A stretch of 64,000 nt of DNA from SLRI01 sp964576715 (lineage in GTDB: Bacteria > Pseudomonadota > Alphaproteobacteria > Geminicoccales > Geminicoccaceae), in the NCBI GenBank assembly GCA_964576715.1, contig CAZNWE010000008.1, positions 1-64,000 on the forward strand, given 5' to 3'. Numbering within the stretch: the first letter of the stretch is position 1; the number at the start of each line of letters is the position of its first letter. The position numbers and the translations under genes were made by a program. Positions 26,135 through 35,653 of the stretch are shown here, piece by piece. The notes below the pieces were generated by a model. That model had not been told where the DNA came from, searched no databases, and was given only the letters and a program-made list of their open reading frames with translations.

Positions 26135-26282
26135 CGCCGTCAGGGGCCGGCTTTGACAATCATCGCTGAGCAGTCGTGACCGGCGTCGCGGCAGTGCCTG
26201 GGTGAGTTGCCGGTGTCGGCCATGGCGCCATCCGCTCGTCCTTTGCTATGACACCAAAAAAGCGGTTGTTCGGAGTTCGCCC

Positions 26283-26942
26283 ATGACCATCACCCTCTAT
26301 GGCGTCACCCGCTCGCGCGCCTCGCGCGCGGTCTGGCTCTGCCTCGAGACCGGCATCACCTTCGAACAGGTGCCGGTCATCCAGGCCCGACGGGTCGCCG
26401 ATCCGCTGGCGCCGGATGCACCACTGAACACCAGAACGCCGAGCTTTCTCGCGATCAACCCCAACGGCCTCGTTCCGGCGCTCAAGGACGGCAAACTCGT
26501 GATCGTGGAATCGATGGCGATAAATCTCTACCTCGCCAAGAAGGCGGGCGCGCCGATCGGGCCTGCCGACCTCGCCGAGGACGGATTGCTGACGATGTGG
26601 AGCTTTTGGGTCGCCACCGAGGTCGAGCCGCACGCCATGCAGATCCTCTTTCATCGCGGCTATCTGCCCGAGGCCGAGCGCGAACCCGCTCGGGCCGATG
26701 CCGCGGTCGCGGCACTCGGCCCGAAGTTCACCGTGCTCGAGGCGCACCTCGCCAGCCGCGACTGGCTGGTCGCCGACCGCTTCACCGTGGCCGACCTCAA
26801 CGTCGCCGAGGTGCTGCGCTATGCCGGCATGGCACCCGAGCTCTTCGCCGCCGCCCCGAACGTCAAGCGGTGGTACGAGGCCTGCCAGGCCCGTCCGGCG
26901 TTCGTGGAGATGATGCGGCGGCGGGAGGCGGAGCCGCTCTGA
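26283..26942 (+). CDS. Glutathione S-transferase family protein
   Basis: This 219-residue protein has a thioredoxin-like N-terminal domain (MTITLYGVTRSRASRAVW, with NPNGLVPALKDG and ESMAINLYL) and a helical C-terminal domain ending in KRWYEACQARPAF. GSTs conjugate glutathione to electrophiles. The subclass is unclear. ATG 26283 is preceded by GGAG. The gene stands alone. Confidence 0.88.
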   Translation: MTITLYGVTRSRASRAVWLCLETGITFEQVPVIQARRVADPLAPDAPLNTRTPSFLAINPNGLVPALKDGKLVIVESMAINLYLAKKAGAPIGPADLAEDGLLTMWSFWVATEVEPHAMQILFHRGYLPEAEREPARADAAVAALGPKFTVLEAHLASRDWLVADRFTVADLNVAEVLRYAGMAPELFAAAPNVKRWYEACQARPAFVEMMRRREAEPL

Positions 26943-27622
26943 GCTCGACCGCCAACGTCGAGGAAAACCGACCAGGAATGCCTTCTTCATGGCCACGGCA
27001 GGCCCGCTGGTCGGCACGAATTGGACAATGGCGGCAGGCCGCTCGCCCGGCGACGTCAGGACTCGGGCGCGGTCCTGCCCGACTGTGTCGGCGCCGCCAT
27101 GTACCATGATCTGGTTTTGCGGATCGCCGCCGGTCGATGAGTGGCCGACGAAGCGGTCTCAGGCATCCGGGGGCGGTTCAATCAGCACGACAGTCCGTGC
27201 TGCAACCGGCGGGCCGGCGAGAAAGAGCGCACGGCCTACCACGGTGACGCTCGGGCATGCGGCAATCGATGCCCATTGTCCTGAATATTGCTGCGCCCGG
27301 CGATCCACCGGGGGAGCCCGCGGCGCGGGATGGCGACAAACCCGGCGATCTGTGTCGGCGAGCAGCCTCCGGTGAGAGCCGTATAGTCCGTCCCACCGAT
27401 CCGCATGGGCGAACTGGACCGTCTCACCCGTAGCGTTACGGGGCCGGCGTGCAGCACGGTCTAGGCGGAACCTTAACCTGCTGCCTCACCCTGGTAGGTG
27501 CTGGGGCGTCGGCGGTGCCAGCGGGCTTTAGCGCTCTGGCATAAAGCGGCCGGGCGACCTGTCGGCGCCTGTCGCCGCGCGCCGCCGGTTCACCCCCGAC
27601 CGCCGAGGGGAAGGAAGACAGC
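26943..27622. other. 680 bp without a recognisable gene
   Basis: Short open frames are present on both strands but have no family resemblance. No tRNA fold, T-run terminator or copy of the island's repeat was seen. The last 200 bp should contain the promoter of the glycosyltransferase gene, whose GGGGAAGGAAG ribosome-binding site is clear. Confidence 0.5.
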
Positions 27623-28651
27623 ATGTCCGATCCTGCCAAGAACGCGATCGCACCGGCCGCGCCTGGCCCCAAGCGCCGCACTGACGACTGCCCCTCTCCA
27701 TTGGTCAGCGTCGTCATCGCGGCCCGCAATGTCGAGGGCTATCTCGGTGCCACGATCGAGAGCGTGCTGCGGCAAACCGTGGCCGATCTGGCGCTCATCG
27801 TGGTCCTGGATCGTTGCACCGACCGCTCGCCCGACGTCGCGGCCCGCTATGCGACCGACCCCCGGGTCGAGATCATCGAGGCCGAGGCTGGCGGGGTCAG
27901 TGCGGCGCGCAACATCGGGCTCGAGCGGGTGCGCGGAGCCTATGTGCTGTTCCTCGACGGCGACGACCTGCTGGCCGATGACGCCATCGAGACGTTGCTC
28001 TCGGGCTTCAGCGCCCATCCGGGGGCCGTGGCGGCGGTCGGCGGCCACAGCAAGATCGACGAGATCGGGGCGGAAATCGTCGGTGAAACGGCAGCCGATC
28101 GGCCGGCGTTCGGTAGCCAGGACGCGCTCGGTCAGCTGCTCGCCCGCAACGCCATCGTCAACGGCGGGGCGATCTTGATCCGCAGCACGGCGGCACGCCA
28201 AGCGGGTGGCTACGATCCGGCGATCAGCATCGCCGAGGATTGGGAATTCTGGTGTCGGCTGGCGCTGCTCGGCGATTTCGCCACGCTCGGCCAGCGGGCT
28301 GTGCTGTTCTACCGCCAGCGGCGGCAGAGCGCCTTTGCACAGCACGGCTTGGCTTCGGCCTCGCTCGATGCCCGGGCGATCGACAAGGTTTTCGCGCTGC
28401 CTGGTGTCACGGCCAGGGTGGCTCAGCGGACCCTCCACCGACTACGGCGCAACGCCGCCATCGACTACTACTGGGCCACCGCGCGCGCTTCGCTTTATGG
28501 CGGTAATCGCTGGCGCTTCGCCCAGCTGTGTCTGCTCGGGCTCTGGCGCTTTCCCGAAAGCCTGACCAAGGGCTTTCTCGTCCGCTTTCTCTGGCGCCAA
28601 TGCCGCGGCCGGCTGAGTGCGCTCAGTAGCGCCACGGCGAGCGGTCGCTAG
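27623..28651 (+). CDS. Family 2 glycosyltransferase
   Basis: The 342-residue product has the GT-A start PLVSVVIAARNVEGYL, the FLDGDD metal/nucleotide-sugar motif near residue 110 and EDWEFWCRLA near 205. It would transfer a sugar to a surface polysaccharide or lipid. The acceptor is unknown and no other glycan genes are close. It is convergent with the iron-transporter ATPase gene. Confidence 0.88.
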   Translation: MSDPAKNAIAPAAPGPKRRTDDCPSPLVSVVIAARNVEGYLGATIESVLRQTVADLALIVVLDRCTDRSPDVAARYATDPRVEIIEAEAGGVSAARNIGLERVRGAYVLFLDGDDLLADDAIETLLSGFSAHPGAVAAVGGHSKIDEIGAEIVGETAADRPAFGSQDALGQLLARNAIVNGGAILIRSTAARQAGGYDPAISIAEDWEFWCRLALLGDFATLGQRAVLFYRQRRQSAFAQHGLASASLDARAIDKVFALPGVTARVAQRTLHRLRRNAAIDYYWATARASLYGGNRWRFAQLCLLGLWRFPESLTKGFLVRFLWRQCRGRLSALSSATASGR

Positions 28652-28688
28652 GCGGTCCGCCGCATCGCATTATCCGGACGCAGGTCGC

Positions 28689-29813
28689 TCAGCCGCCGGG
28701 CGTCGGAGCGGTGGGCTCGGCTTGGTCCGGGAACACGAAGGTGTAGCGCTGGTCGATGTCGAGACCCATCCGCATGCCGATGTGATGCGGGGTCTCGACC
28801 GGCTTTCTGACCTTGATGATGCTGCCGGTCTCCAGCTTGATGCTGAGGTCGCAGGCCGGCCCCATCCGTCGGCAGGCGACGACCTGACCGGCGTGGCCCG
28901 TGCCATTGTAATCCGGGCGCAGCTTGAGCGCCTCGGCGCGGAACACCACGTCGACAGCGGCGCCGTCGGCGTGCTCTGGCGAGGCGATCATGCCGAGAGG
29001 CGTCCACGCCAGCCCGCCGGTGACCCGGCTGCTGAAGCGAACGGTGGGGCCGAAGAAATTGGCGACGAAGGCGTTGACCGGATGCTTGTAGAGGGCGTCC
29101 GGCGGACCGCTCTGCGCCACGCGGCCGTCCTGCATCACGTGCACCTGGTCGCCGGCCACGATCGCCTCCTCGGGGTCGTGGGTGACGAGCAGGATGGGAA
29201 CGTCGGCCTCCCTGAGGATATGCAGCGACTCACTTCGTATCTCGGACCGCAGGCTCGCATCGAGCGCCGAGAAGGCCTCGTCGAGCAGCATCAGCCGCGG
29301 CCGCGGTGCCAGTGCACGGGCGAGGGCGATCCGCTGTTGCTCGCCGCCGGAAAGCTGGTGCGGATATTTGTCCGCGTGACGGCGCATGCCCACCATCTCG
29401 ATCAGGTCGATCGCCCGCGCCCGCCGCTCTGCCGAACGCTGCCGGCGCAGACCGAACGCGACGTTTTCGGCCACGGTAAGATGCGGAAACAAAGCGAGAT
29501 CCTGGAACATCAAGCCGATGCCGCGCGCCTCGGGAGGCACCGCCCGCTGGCGGTCGGCGAGTGGTCGTCCACCGAGCTCGATGCGCCCGGCCTGCAGCGT
29601 CTCAAGGCCGGCAATCAGCCGCAGGATCGTCGACTTGCCGCAGCCGGACGGGCCCATCAGGCAGTGCACTTCGCCGCGCGGCACCGTCAGCGACACGTCA
29701 GCAACCGCTAGGGTCGTCTCGTAGCAATGGGAAACGCCCGCCACCACGAGATCGCCTTGACCCAAGTCGCTGCTGCCGTCGCTGTGCAAGCGGATCCGCT
29801 CGCTCGTGCTCAT
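28689..29813 (-). CDS. fbpC: Iron(III)-type ABC transporter ATP-binding protein
   Basis: This is a 374-residue ATPase. Walker A is GPSGCGKST, the Q-loop region GIGLMFQDLALFPHLTV, the signature LSGGEQQRIALARAL and Walker B LMLLDEAFSALDASL, followed by a TOBE-type C-terminal domain. It pairs with the FbpB-like permease and FbpA-like binding protein nearby. ATG 29813 (GGAAGGG upstream) was preferred over the longer frame starting at 29891. The gene points away from fbpB, which is unusual for this transporter. Confidence 0.85.
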   Translation of the reverse strand: MSTSERIRLHSDGSSDLGQGDLVVAGVSHCYETTLAVADVSLTVPRGEVHCLMGPSGCGKSTILRLIAGLETLQAGRIELGGRPLADRQRAVPPEARGIGLMFQDLALFPHLTVAENVAFGLRRQRSAERRARAIDLIEMVGMRRHADKYPHQLSGGEQQRIALARALAPRPRLMLLDEAFSALDASLRSEIRSESLHILREADVPILLVTHDPEEAIVAGDQVHVMQDGRVAQSGPPDALYKHPVNAFVANFFGPTVRFSSRVTGGLAWTPLGMIASPEHADGAAVDVVFRAEALKLRPDYNGTGHAGQVVACRRMGPACDLSIKLETGSIIKVRKPVETPHHIGMRMGLDIDQRYTFVFPDQAEPTAPTPGG

Positions 29814-29939
29814 CCACACCCTTCCATTGGTTCGACCCGACCACCCGCCGAGCATTCGGCGCACCGATCGGCCTGCGCTCTTCGTATTCACCCGGAAAAT
29901 GACGTACCAGACCCGGACAGTCGGTGCCAGTCGGCTGGA

Positions 29940-29954
29940 TGATCGAACACATCA
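29940..29954. promoter_or_regulatory. Candidate iron-responsive operator (TGA-N9-TCA)
   Basis: The divergent fbpC-fbpB region contains TGATCGAACACATCA, a match to the TGA-N9-TCA layout of the IRO box bound by RirA in rhizobia. It overlaps the palindrome ACACATCATGTGT. The motif is short enough to occur by chance in a gap of this size, so support is mainly the position upstream of iron-uptake genes. Confidence 0.25.
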
Positions 29955-30005
29955 TGTGTCGAGAAGGTAACGTAGGAACAATCGGGACGGCGCGAAAGAC
30001 GCGCC

Positions 30006-30034
30006 TTGAGCGTCTTGTGTTAGAACCGTTAAAA
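30006..30034 (+). promoter_or_regulatory. Possible fbpB promoter
   Basis: TTGAGC at 30006-30011 and TTAAAA at 30029-30034 are separated by 17 bases. If used, transcription would start near 30041, downstream of the ATG at 30037. That favours a later fbpB start. Confidence 0.3.
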
Positions 30035-30186
30035 GAATGTCGGCTTCGGGGTGGAGTGGCTGGGCGCTGCGCTGCACATCCCCAATGCGGCGCCGCTCAA
30101 CCATCGCTGTCACCCTTCGGGCGCGCCGGCCCGGCCGTCTGGTCGCATCTTCGCGGCCCTCGTCACCCTCTGAGCTGGACAGCGCC

Positions 30187-31875
30187 TTGACGATCGAGCG
30201 GGACCGATGGACGAGCGGTGCGGCGAATGTCGACCCGGTTCCCGCTCGACGTCGCACTGCCATCCTGGTCGCTGTCGCCGTCGGCATGGCGGCGCTCGTC
30301 TGCCTGCCGGTGCTGAGCGTGCTCACCGCGCTCCTGCAGCCGACGGGCGACGCCTGGGTGCATGTCGTCGCGCGACTGTTGCCGCGCTTTCTCGCCAACA
30401 CTCTTTGGCTGATGCTCGGGGTCGCCACGCTGAGCCTGGTTTTCGGCATCGGCAGCGCCTGGCTGGTCGTCAGCTATCGCTTCCCCGGCGCCCGGTTGTT
30501 CGAATGGGCCCTCATCCTGCCGCTCGCCATTCCGGCCTTCATCCTGGCCTATGTCTACTACGACCTCTTCACCTTCCAGGGCCCGCTGCAATCCGCGTTC
30601 AGGGCGACAACCGGGCTTGGGGCCCGCGAGTACTGGTTTCCGCGGGTGACCAATCTCGGCGGTGCCGTACTGGTTCTCGGTCTTGCCCTCTACCCCTACG
30701 TCTATCTCGCTGCCCGGGCGGCCTTCTTGCGCCAGGCGGGCAGCCTAATCGAGGCGAGCCGGACCCTGGGCTGCAGTCGGGCCGAGGCTTTTCGGCGGGT
30801 GGTCCTGCCGCTCGCCCGGCCGGCCATCGCCGTCGGGTTGATCCTCGTCCTGATGGAGACCCTGGCCGAATTCGGTGCGGTGTCGCTGCTCGGTGTGCAG
30901 ACCTTCACGACCGGCATCTTTCGTGCCTGGTTCTCGTTCGGCGATCGGGTCGCCGCGGCCCAGCTCGGCAGCATGCTGATCGGTTTCATTCTGCTGCTGG
31001 TGCTGCTCGAGCGGCTGATGCGACGCGGCGAAACCTTCAACCCGGCCGGCGACCATCACCTCGACATGCGCGAGACGCTGTCCGGCTGGCCCGCCTTCCT
31101 GGCTGTCGTCGGCTGCCTCGTGCCGCTCGGTCTCGGCTTCATCCTGCCCGCCGGTCGGCTGGTCTGGATGACGGTGGAGGTGCCGAGCTTCATCGGTGCG
31201 GCGGCTTTTCTCGAGTTGGCTCGAAACAGCGTGACCGTCGCGGCCATCACCGCCGTGCTCGCCGTCGTGGTCGGCCTGTTCATCGTCTATGCACGACGGG
31301 TGGCACAGCACCGCGCCGTCGCCGCCGCCGCCACGCTCGCCGGCATGGGCTACGCATTACCCGGGCCGATCATCGCCATCGGCACCCTGGTGCCGCTCGC
31401 CGCCTTCGACAATGCGGTGGACGCCTGGCTGCGGGCGACTTTCGGCATCTCGACCGGGCTCGTGCTCACCGGCAGCATCGCCGCCCTCGTCTTCGCCTAT
31501 CTCGTCCGCTTCATGGCGATCTCGCTCGGCAACATCGAGGCGGGTTTCGCCAAGATTCGGCCGAGCCTCGACGATGCGGCCTCGGTCCTGGGCAGCTCGA
31601 TCTGGCGTCGGCTACGGCTGATCCACGTACCGCTGCTCTGGCCGGCAATGGGTGCTGCCGCGATCATCATCTTCGTCGACACCATGAAGGAGTTGCCGGC
31701 GACCCTGGTGCTCAGGCCCTTCGATTTCGACACGCTGGCCGTCCGGATCTACAACCTCGCCCGCGACGAGCGTTTTGCCGAGGCCGCGTTACCGGCCCTG
31801 CTGCTCGTCCTCGTCGGCCTCTTGCCGGTCTATATCCTGACCCGTCGGCTGGGGCTCGATCGGCGCAAGCGATGA
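30187..31875 (+). CDS. fbpB: Iron(III)-type ABC transporter permease
   Basis: This permease of about 562 residues has a tandem arrangement of two membrane domains, as in FbpB. The EAA-type loops are seen as EASRTLGCSRAEAFRRVVLP in the first half and DDAASVLGSSIWRRL in the second. The start is uncertain: ATG 30037, ATG 30085 and TTG 30187 are all in frame. TTG 30187 leaves a short N-terminus before the first span and agrees with the candidate promoter. It is convergent with fbpA, with a hairpin between them. Confidence 0.82.
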   Translation: MTIERDRWTSGAANVDPVPARRRTAILVAVAVGMAALVCLPVLSVLTALLQPTGDAWVHVVARLLPRFLANTLWLMLGVATLSLVFGIGSAWLVVSYRFPGARLFEWALILPLAIPAFILAYVYYDLFTFQGPLQSAFRATTGLGAREYWFPRVTNLGGAVLVLGLALYPYVYLAARAAFLRQAGSLIEASRTLGCSRAEAFRRVVLPLARPAIAVGLILVLMETLAEFGAVSLLGVQTFTTGIFRAWFSFGDRVAAAQLGSMLIGFILLLVLLERLMRRGETFNPAGDHHLDMRETLSGWPAFLAVVGCLVPLGLGFILPAGRLVWMTVEVPSFIGAAAFLELARNSVTVAAITAVLAVVVGLFIVYARRVAQHRAVAAAATLAGMGYALPGPIIAIGTLVPLAAFDNAVDAWLRATFGISTGLVLTGSIAALVFAYLVRFMAISLGNIEAGFAKIRPSLDDAASVLGSSIWRRLRLIHVPLLWPAMGAAAIIIFVDTMKELPATLVLRPFDFDTLAVRIYNLARDERFAEAALPALLLVLVGLLPVYILTRRLGLDRRKR

Positions 31876-31890
31876 GCCTCCAGTTCAAGA

Positions 31891-31924
31891 AAGAGGCGGC
31901 GCCCCTGCAGCAGAGGCGCCGCCT
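31891..31924 (-). terminator. Terminator hairpin between fbpB and fbpA
   Basis: AGGCGGCGCC (31894-31903) and GGCGCCGCCT (31915-31924) form a perfect 10-bp stem with an 11-base loop. On the minus strand the stem is followed by CTTTCTT, so it best serves as the fbpA terminator. It may also stop fbpB transcripts. Confidence 0.65.
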
Positions 31925-31944
31925 GCGGAACGGTGGAGCTTGGA

Positions 31945-32976
31945 CTACTTCCAGCCGACTTCGTCCATGATGACCTGGGCGAGGGGCTGATGCACGCCAT
32001 AGAGGTGCACCGGGATGGCGTCGACCTTCGCATCCATCACGCCCATCTCCTCGAGCAGCGGATTCTCGAACTCGACGCCCGTCACCGTCGGAAACTCGTT
32101 GTTCCCGGCGATGAAGTAGGTCTGCGCTTCCGGCGAGGCGAGGTATTCGAGGAACGCCACGGCGTTTTCCGGGTTGGGGGCGGTGGCGACCACGCCGGCC
32201 CCCGAAATGTTGGCGTGCGCGCCACGATTGTCTTGGTTCGGCAGGATGATGCCGGTGTTCTCCACCACCTCCTGATCGGCGGCGTCATCGGAAGCCATCA
32301 GCCGGGCGAAGTAGTAGTGGTTCCCCAGCGCCACGCCGCATTCACCGGTACCCACACCGCGGATCTGGTCGGTGTCGCCGCCCTCGGGCGGGCGGGCGAA
32401 GTTCTCGACGACGCTGGCGGCCCAGTCGCGCGCCTCTTCTTCGCCGTGATGCTCGATCAGGCTGCCGAGCAGCGAGAGGTTGTAGATGTTGCTGCCGGTG
32501 CGGATGCAGACCTCGCCGGCGAGTTCGGGCCGGGCGAGGTCCTCGTAGTTCTGCACGAGCGCCGGATCGATCCGCTCCTTGTTGTAGTAGATCACCCGCA
32601 TCCGAGTGGTGTAGCCGAACCAGTGGCCGTCCGGATGACGGAAGTGGGCCGGGATTGCCTCGTCGAGGACCGCGGAGCTGGTCGGCTGGAAGAGGCCGGC
32701 CTGGTCGGCGCGGTAGAGACGGCCGGCATCGACCGTGATGAACACGTCGGCCGGGCTGTTGGCCCCTTCGATGCGGATACGCTCGGCGAGTTCTTCCGCA
32801 TCACCTTCGATCAGATTGACCTCGATGCCGGTGGCTTCGGTGAAATCGCTGTAGAGCTGCGCGTCGGTGTCGTAGTGGCGGCCGCTGTAGACGTTGACCT
32901 CGGCGGCTGTGGCGACGCCGGCGGCACAGAGACCGGCGAGGCAGGTCGCCGCAAGAAGGTGGCGAGATGATGGCAC
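31945..32976 (-). CDS. fbpA: Iron(III)-type ABC transporter substrate-binding protein
   Basis: This 343-residue periplasmic protein begins at GTG 32976 (AGGGAG upstream). It has a signal peptide ending around GVATAAE, and the mature protein starts VNVYSGRHYDTD, typical of FbpA/FutA ferric-binding proteins. The tyrosine-containing stretch NIYNLSLLGS and the C-terminal NNEFPTV also fit. The frame is open further upstream, but a signal peptide appears only with this start. It faces fbpB, so the three transporter genes lie -, +, -. Confidence 0.88.
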   Translation of the reverse strand: MPSSRHLLAATCLAGLCAAGVATAAEVNVYSGRHYDTDAQLYSDFTEATGIEVNLIEGDAEELAERIRIEGANSPADVFITVDAGRLYRADQAGLFQPTSSAVLDEAIPAHFRHPDGHWFGYTTRMRVIYYNKERIDPALVQNYEDLARPELAGEVCIRTGSNIYNLSLLGSLIEHHGEEEARDWAASVVENFARPPEGGDTDQIRGVGTGECGVALGNHYYFARLMASDDAADQEVVENTGIILPNQDNRGAHANISGAGVVATAPNPENAVAFLEYLASPEAQTYFIAGNNEFPTVTGVEFENPLLEEMGVMDAKVDAIPVHLYGVHQPLAQVIMDEVGWK

Positions 32977-33204
32977 GGTAGCGCTCCCTTGGTTGCGCGA
33001 ATGAAACGGACGCAAGGCCTGCCACGCGCTGCACCAAGCGGCAATCGAAAGCGCCGCTGTTATGATTTGTTCTAGCTCCAAGGTAGCGGAGTGAAGAGCG
33101 CCGGTCCCGGCCGGCTGTATCGGCCCGGTTCACCAATTCGCCGCTCGACGACGTACGCGCCGACGCGTATGAGCAGGCGAACAGAAAATCGGAGGTCCAA
33201 CGTC

Positions 33205-34029
33205 ATGAGCTTCGGCAATATCGTCGGTCAGTTGTTGCAACAGGGAATGGCCGGGCAGTCGCAGACGCGGGGACGACTGCAGCAGGCGGCCGGTCAGTCG
33301 GGCGGCGGGCTGGATCAGATGCTGGGGTCGCTGCTCGGCGGCAGCGGTGGTGCAGGCGCTGGTGCCTCGGCCGGCGGGCTCGGCAATCTGGCGGGCCTGG
33401 CCCAGCAGTTCTTCGGCAACAAGCAGGTGGGCGGCATGACCGGTGCGCAGGCTGGTGGCCTCGGGGCCCTGGTCGGTGCGGTGCTCGGCGGTGGTGGTGG
33501 CGCCGCCAAGGGTGCCGTCGGCGGCGGCGCCATGGCGATCCTCGGCACACTGGCGCTCACCGCCTTGAAGAACTACCAGGCCGGTGCCACGGCGACCGCC
33601 GCCGACGCGCCGGCAGCACGGCTCGGCGACACGCCACCACCACTGGCGCCGGACGAGGTGCAGGCAGTGACCGATCCCGCCACCGAGCAGCTCATCGTCC
33701 GGGCGATGATCAGTGCCGCCAAGGCCGATGATCAGGTCGACCAGACCGAGATGCAGCGGATCGTCGGGCAGATCGACACCGACGGCGTGACCGAGGCCGA
33801 GCGGCAGTTCGTGATCGACGAGATGGCCCGGCCACTCGATCTGGCCGGCCTGGTCGCCGAGGTGAAGAGCCCGGCGGTGGCGGCCGAGGTCTATGCCGCC
33901 TCGATCCTCGCGATCGATATCGACAGCGAGGCCGAGCGGCATTATCTGCGGGCGCTCGCCCAGGGCCTGGGGCTCGATACCGGCACGGTGCAGCGGCTGC
34001 ACCAGCTCACCGGGGCCCCGGCGGTCTGA
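33205..34029 (+). CDS. DUF533 (YebE-like) inner membrane protein
   Basis: This is a 274-residue protein. The first 120 residues are rich in glycine, alanine and glutamine, with a likely membrane segment around GGAMAILGTLALTAL. The C-terminal half, from about residue 145, is a TerB-like helical domain (LIVRAMISAAKADDQVDQTE and SEAERHYLRALAQGL). The function is unknown; homologues are often stress-linked. A perfect GGAGGT at 33191-33196 fixes the start. The 3' end overlaps the convergent gene at 34007. Confidence 0.82.
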   Translation: MSFGNIVGQLLQQGMAGQSQTRGRLQQAAGQSGGGLDQMLGSLLGGSGGAGAGASAGGLGNLAGLAQQFFGNKQVGGMTGAQAGGLGALVGAVLGGGGGAAKGAVGGGAMAILGTLALTALKNYQAGATATAADAPAARLGDTPPPLAPDEVQAVTDPATEQLIVRAMISAAKADDQVDQTEMQRIVGQIDTDGVTEAERQFVIDEMARPLDLAGLVAEVKSPAVAAEVYAASILAIDIDSEAERHYLRALAQGLGLDTGTVQRLHQLTGAPAV

Positions 34030-34393
34030 CGGTCGCCGGTGCCATGGCTGCACGTGCTCGGGCATAGGCCGCGGCGCGGGCTTGGGCCGCCGCAACGAAA
34101 CGTGTGGCCGCTTCGCCCTGGTCCGGCCCGCCATAGCGACCGGCGTCGCGCAACGCCTTGAAATAGCCCGCCCCTGGCAGGCGGTCGCTGGCGCGTACGA
34201 CGAGGCAGGCGAGGTCGGGTCCGCCCGCCGCCACGATGCGGTCGCAGACCAGCCCGAGATCGCGGCACAGAGCGCGCACGGTCACTGGGGTGGCGCGGCG
34301 CTCGAAGAACGCCAAGAGTTCGCCATAGGTGATCGACCGGCGGGCCAGGGCAGCGCTGAGCAGCCGCTGCTCGAGCAGGTCGAGATCGACCAT
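34007..34393 (-). CDS. Conserved hypothetical protein
   Basis: This 128-residue soluble protein begins MVDLDLLEQRLLSAALARR, contains ITYGELLAFF and a central ALCRDLGLVCDRI-AGGPDLACLVV region. I do not recognise a named domain. ATG 34393 has GATGAGG upstream and is preferred over ATG 34405. It overlaps the DUF533 gene tail-to-tail by 23 bp. Confidence 0.6.
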   Translation of the reverse strand: MVDLDLLEQRLLSAALARRSITYGELLAFFERRATPVTVRALCRDLGLVCDRIVAAGGPDLACLVVRASDRLPGAGYFKALRDAGRYGGPDQGEAATRFVAAAQARAAAYARARAAMAPATVRPPGPR

Positions 34394-34495
34394 CGGGTAC
34401 CTCATCGCGTAGAAGTGTATGGCGTTCGCGGTTTGCGCCGACTAGGCGGGCGGTCGCTACTGGGATAAAGGATATGCGGCTGAAGGAGAACCTCG

Positions 34496-35272
34496 CTGCA
34501 CGCTGCCATCGCTGCGGTCACTATTGCGATCCTCGGCCTCGGTGCCGATGCCGGGGCCGGCACGGATGCCGGGTCCGTCGAGCGCCCGGGGATCGTCGGG
34601 GTCGACAACCGGGTGGTCATCGAAGCCGAGGATCGGCGCTGGCATGCCGTCGGACGGCTGAACCGGGAATCCGGCGGGTTTTGCACGGCCGTCCTCGTGG
34701 GACCCAAGGAGGCGCTGACCGCCGCCCATTGTCTCTGGGACCAGAGCCGGCGCATCTGGATCGAGCCGTCGACCCTGCACTTCGTGCCGGGCTACCGCCG
34801 TGGCACCTATCTGGGCCATGCCAAGGTCGTGCGCTATGAACTGGCGCAGGGCATCAGGATCGACCAGCGCGGTCACCCTGAGAGCCTGCTTGATGATTGG
34901 GCGGTGCTGGAACTTACCCTCGACCTCAGCACCGGGGCCGGCGTCGAGCCGATGGCGCTCGCCGAGGGCGACGAGCGGATTCTTCTGGATTCCATGCCAC
35001 TGGCCAGTGGCGGCTATAGCCGAGACCGGCCGCACCTGCCGGTCAAGGTCGAGCCGTGCCGGGCCCTAGGCGTCATTGAGCACGGCCGCCTCCTGCTTCA
35101 CGACTGCGATTCCGAAGCCGGCTCCTCGGGCTCACCCATCGTCGTCGAGCGCGATGGCCGCTTCGTCGTCGTCGGCATCCAGTCCGCCGTCGTCAGCGCC
35201 GGCGGCGAAGCCGTGGCGCTAGCCGTGCTGATGCATCGCTCACCGGGCAAGACGTCGTTGCTCAGCCAGTGA
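34496..35272 (+). CDS. Secreted trypsin-like serine protease, unusual start
   Basis: The protease domain shows the catalytic histidine in LTAAHCLWD, the aspartate in LDDWAVLEL and the serine in CDSEAGSSGSPIV, the full chymotrypsin-type triad. A signal-peptide-like stretch (LHAAIAAVTIAILGLGADA) precedes it in the same frame, but there is no ATG, GTG or TTG before it. The only candidate is CTG at 34496, seven bases after AAGGAGA (34483-34489). A nearby ATG at 34474 is in another frame, so a one-base frameshift near 34490 is the alternative. A GTG at 34613 would give a cytoplasmic protein without a signal. Confidence 0.7.
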   Translation: MHAAIAAVTIAILGLGADAGAGTDAGSVERPGIVGVDNRVVIEAEDRRWHAVGRLNRESGGFCTAVLVGPKEALTAAHCLWDQSRRIWIEPSTLHFVPGYRRGTYLGHAKVVRYELAQGIRIDQRGHPESLLDDWAVLELTLDLSTGAGVEPMALAEGDERILLDSMPLASGGYSRDRPHLPVKVEPCRALGVIEHGRLLLHDCDSEAGSSGSPIVVERDGRFVVVGIQSAVVSAGGEAVALAVLMHRSPGKTSLLSQ

Positions 35273-35653
35273 ACCGCCTCCAGCGTAAGAAAGACAGCGC
35301 CTCCTTGTGAAGTCTTCAGCAGGCGTCTGGGTCTTTTTGGTGTCGGCGCGCGGAGGATGGGCGTCCGGCTTCGCGCAGGCCGACGTTCGGACCATCATCA
35401 GCACGAAGTCGCGGTCGTCGGAGAGCACCTCTATGGCGTCGGCTGCACCGATGGCGCTGATGACGTCGGGCCTCTTGCCCAGGCCGGACCAGGGAGCGAG
35501 GCCGTGCCCTGAACGCCCGTCGCTTTGCCTGACAAGCGCAAGCTGCAGATCAGGCGCAAGCCGGTTCGGCGCCTGCCCAGCCTTCGTGCCGGGCTCGTCA
35601 AGCATCGACCATCCCGTCGGTCGGAGGGTGCCCGCCGTGGCGTCCTGACCAGT
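35273..35653. other. 381 bp without an intact gene
   Basis: No intact gene is supported. A minus-strand open frame (35605 down to 35240) contains the stretch AIEVLSDDRDFVLMMV, which faintly resembles part of a response-regulator receiver domain and may be a gene remnant. No strong terminator was seen after the protease gene. Confidence 0.4.

Noticed and set aside
26989..27375. 128-codon plus-strand frame between the GST and glycosyltransferase genes
   Set aside because: It has no ribosome-binding site or domain; it is rich in Arg/Ser/Thr/Gly as expected for random GC-rich sequence.
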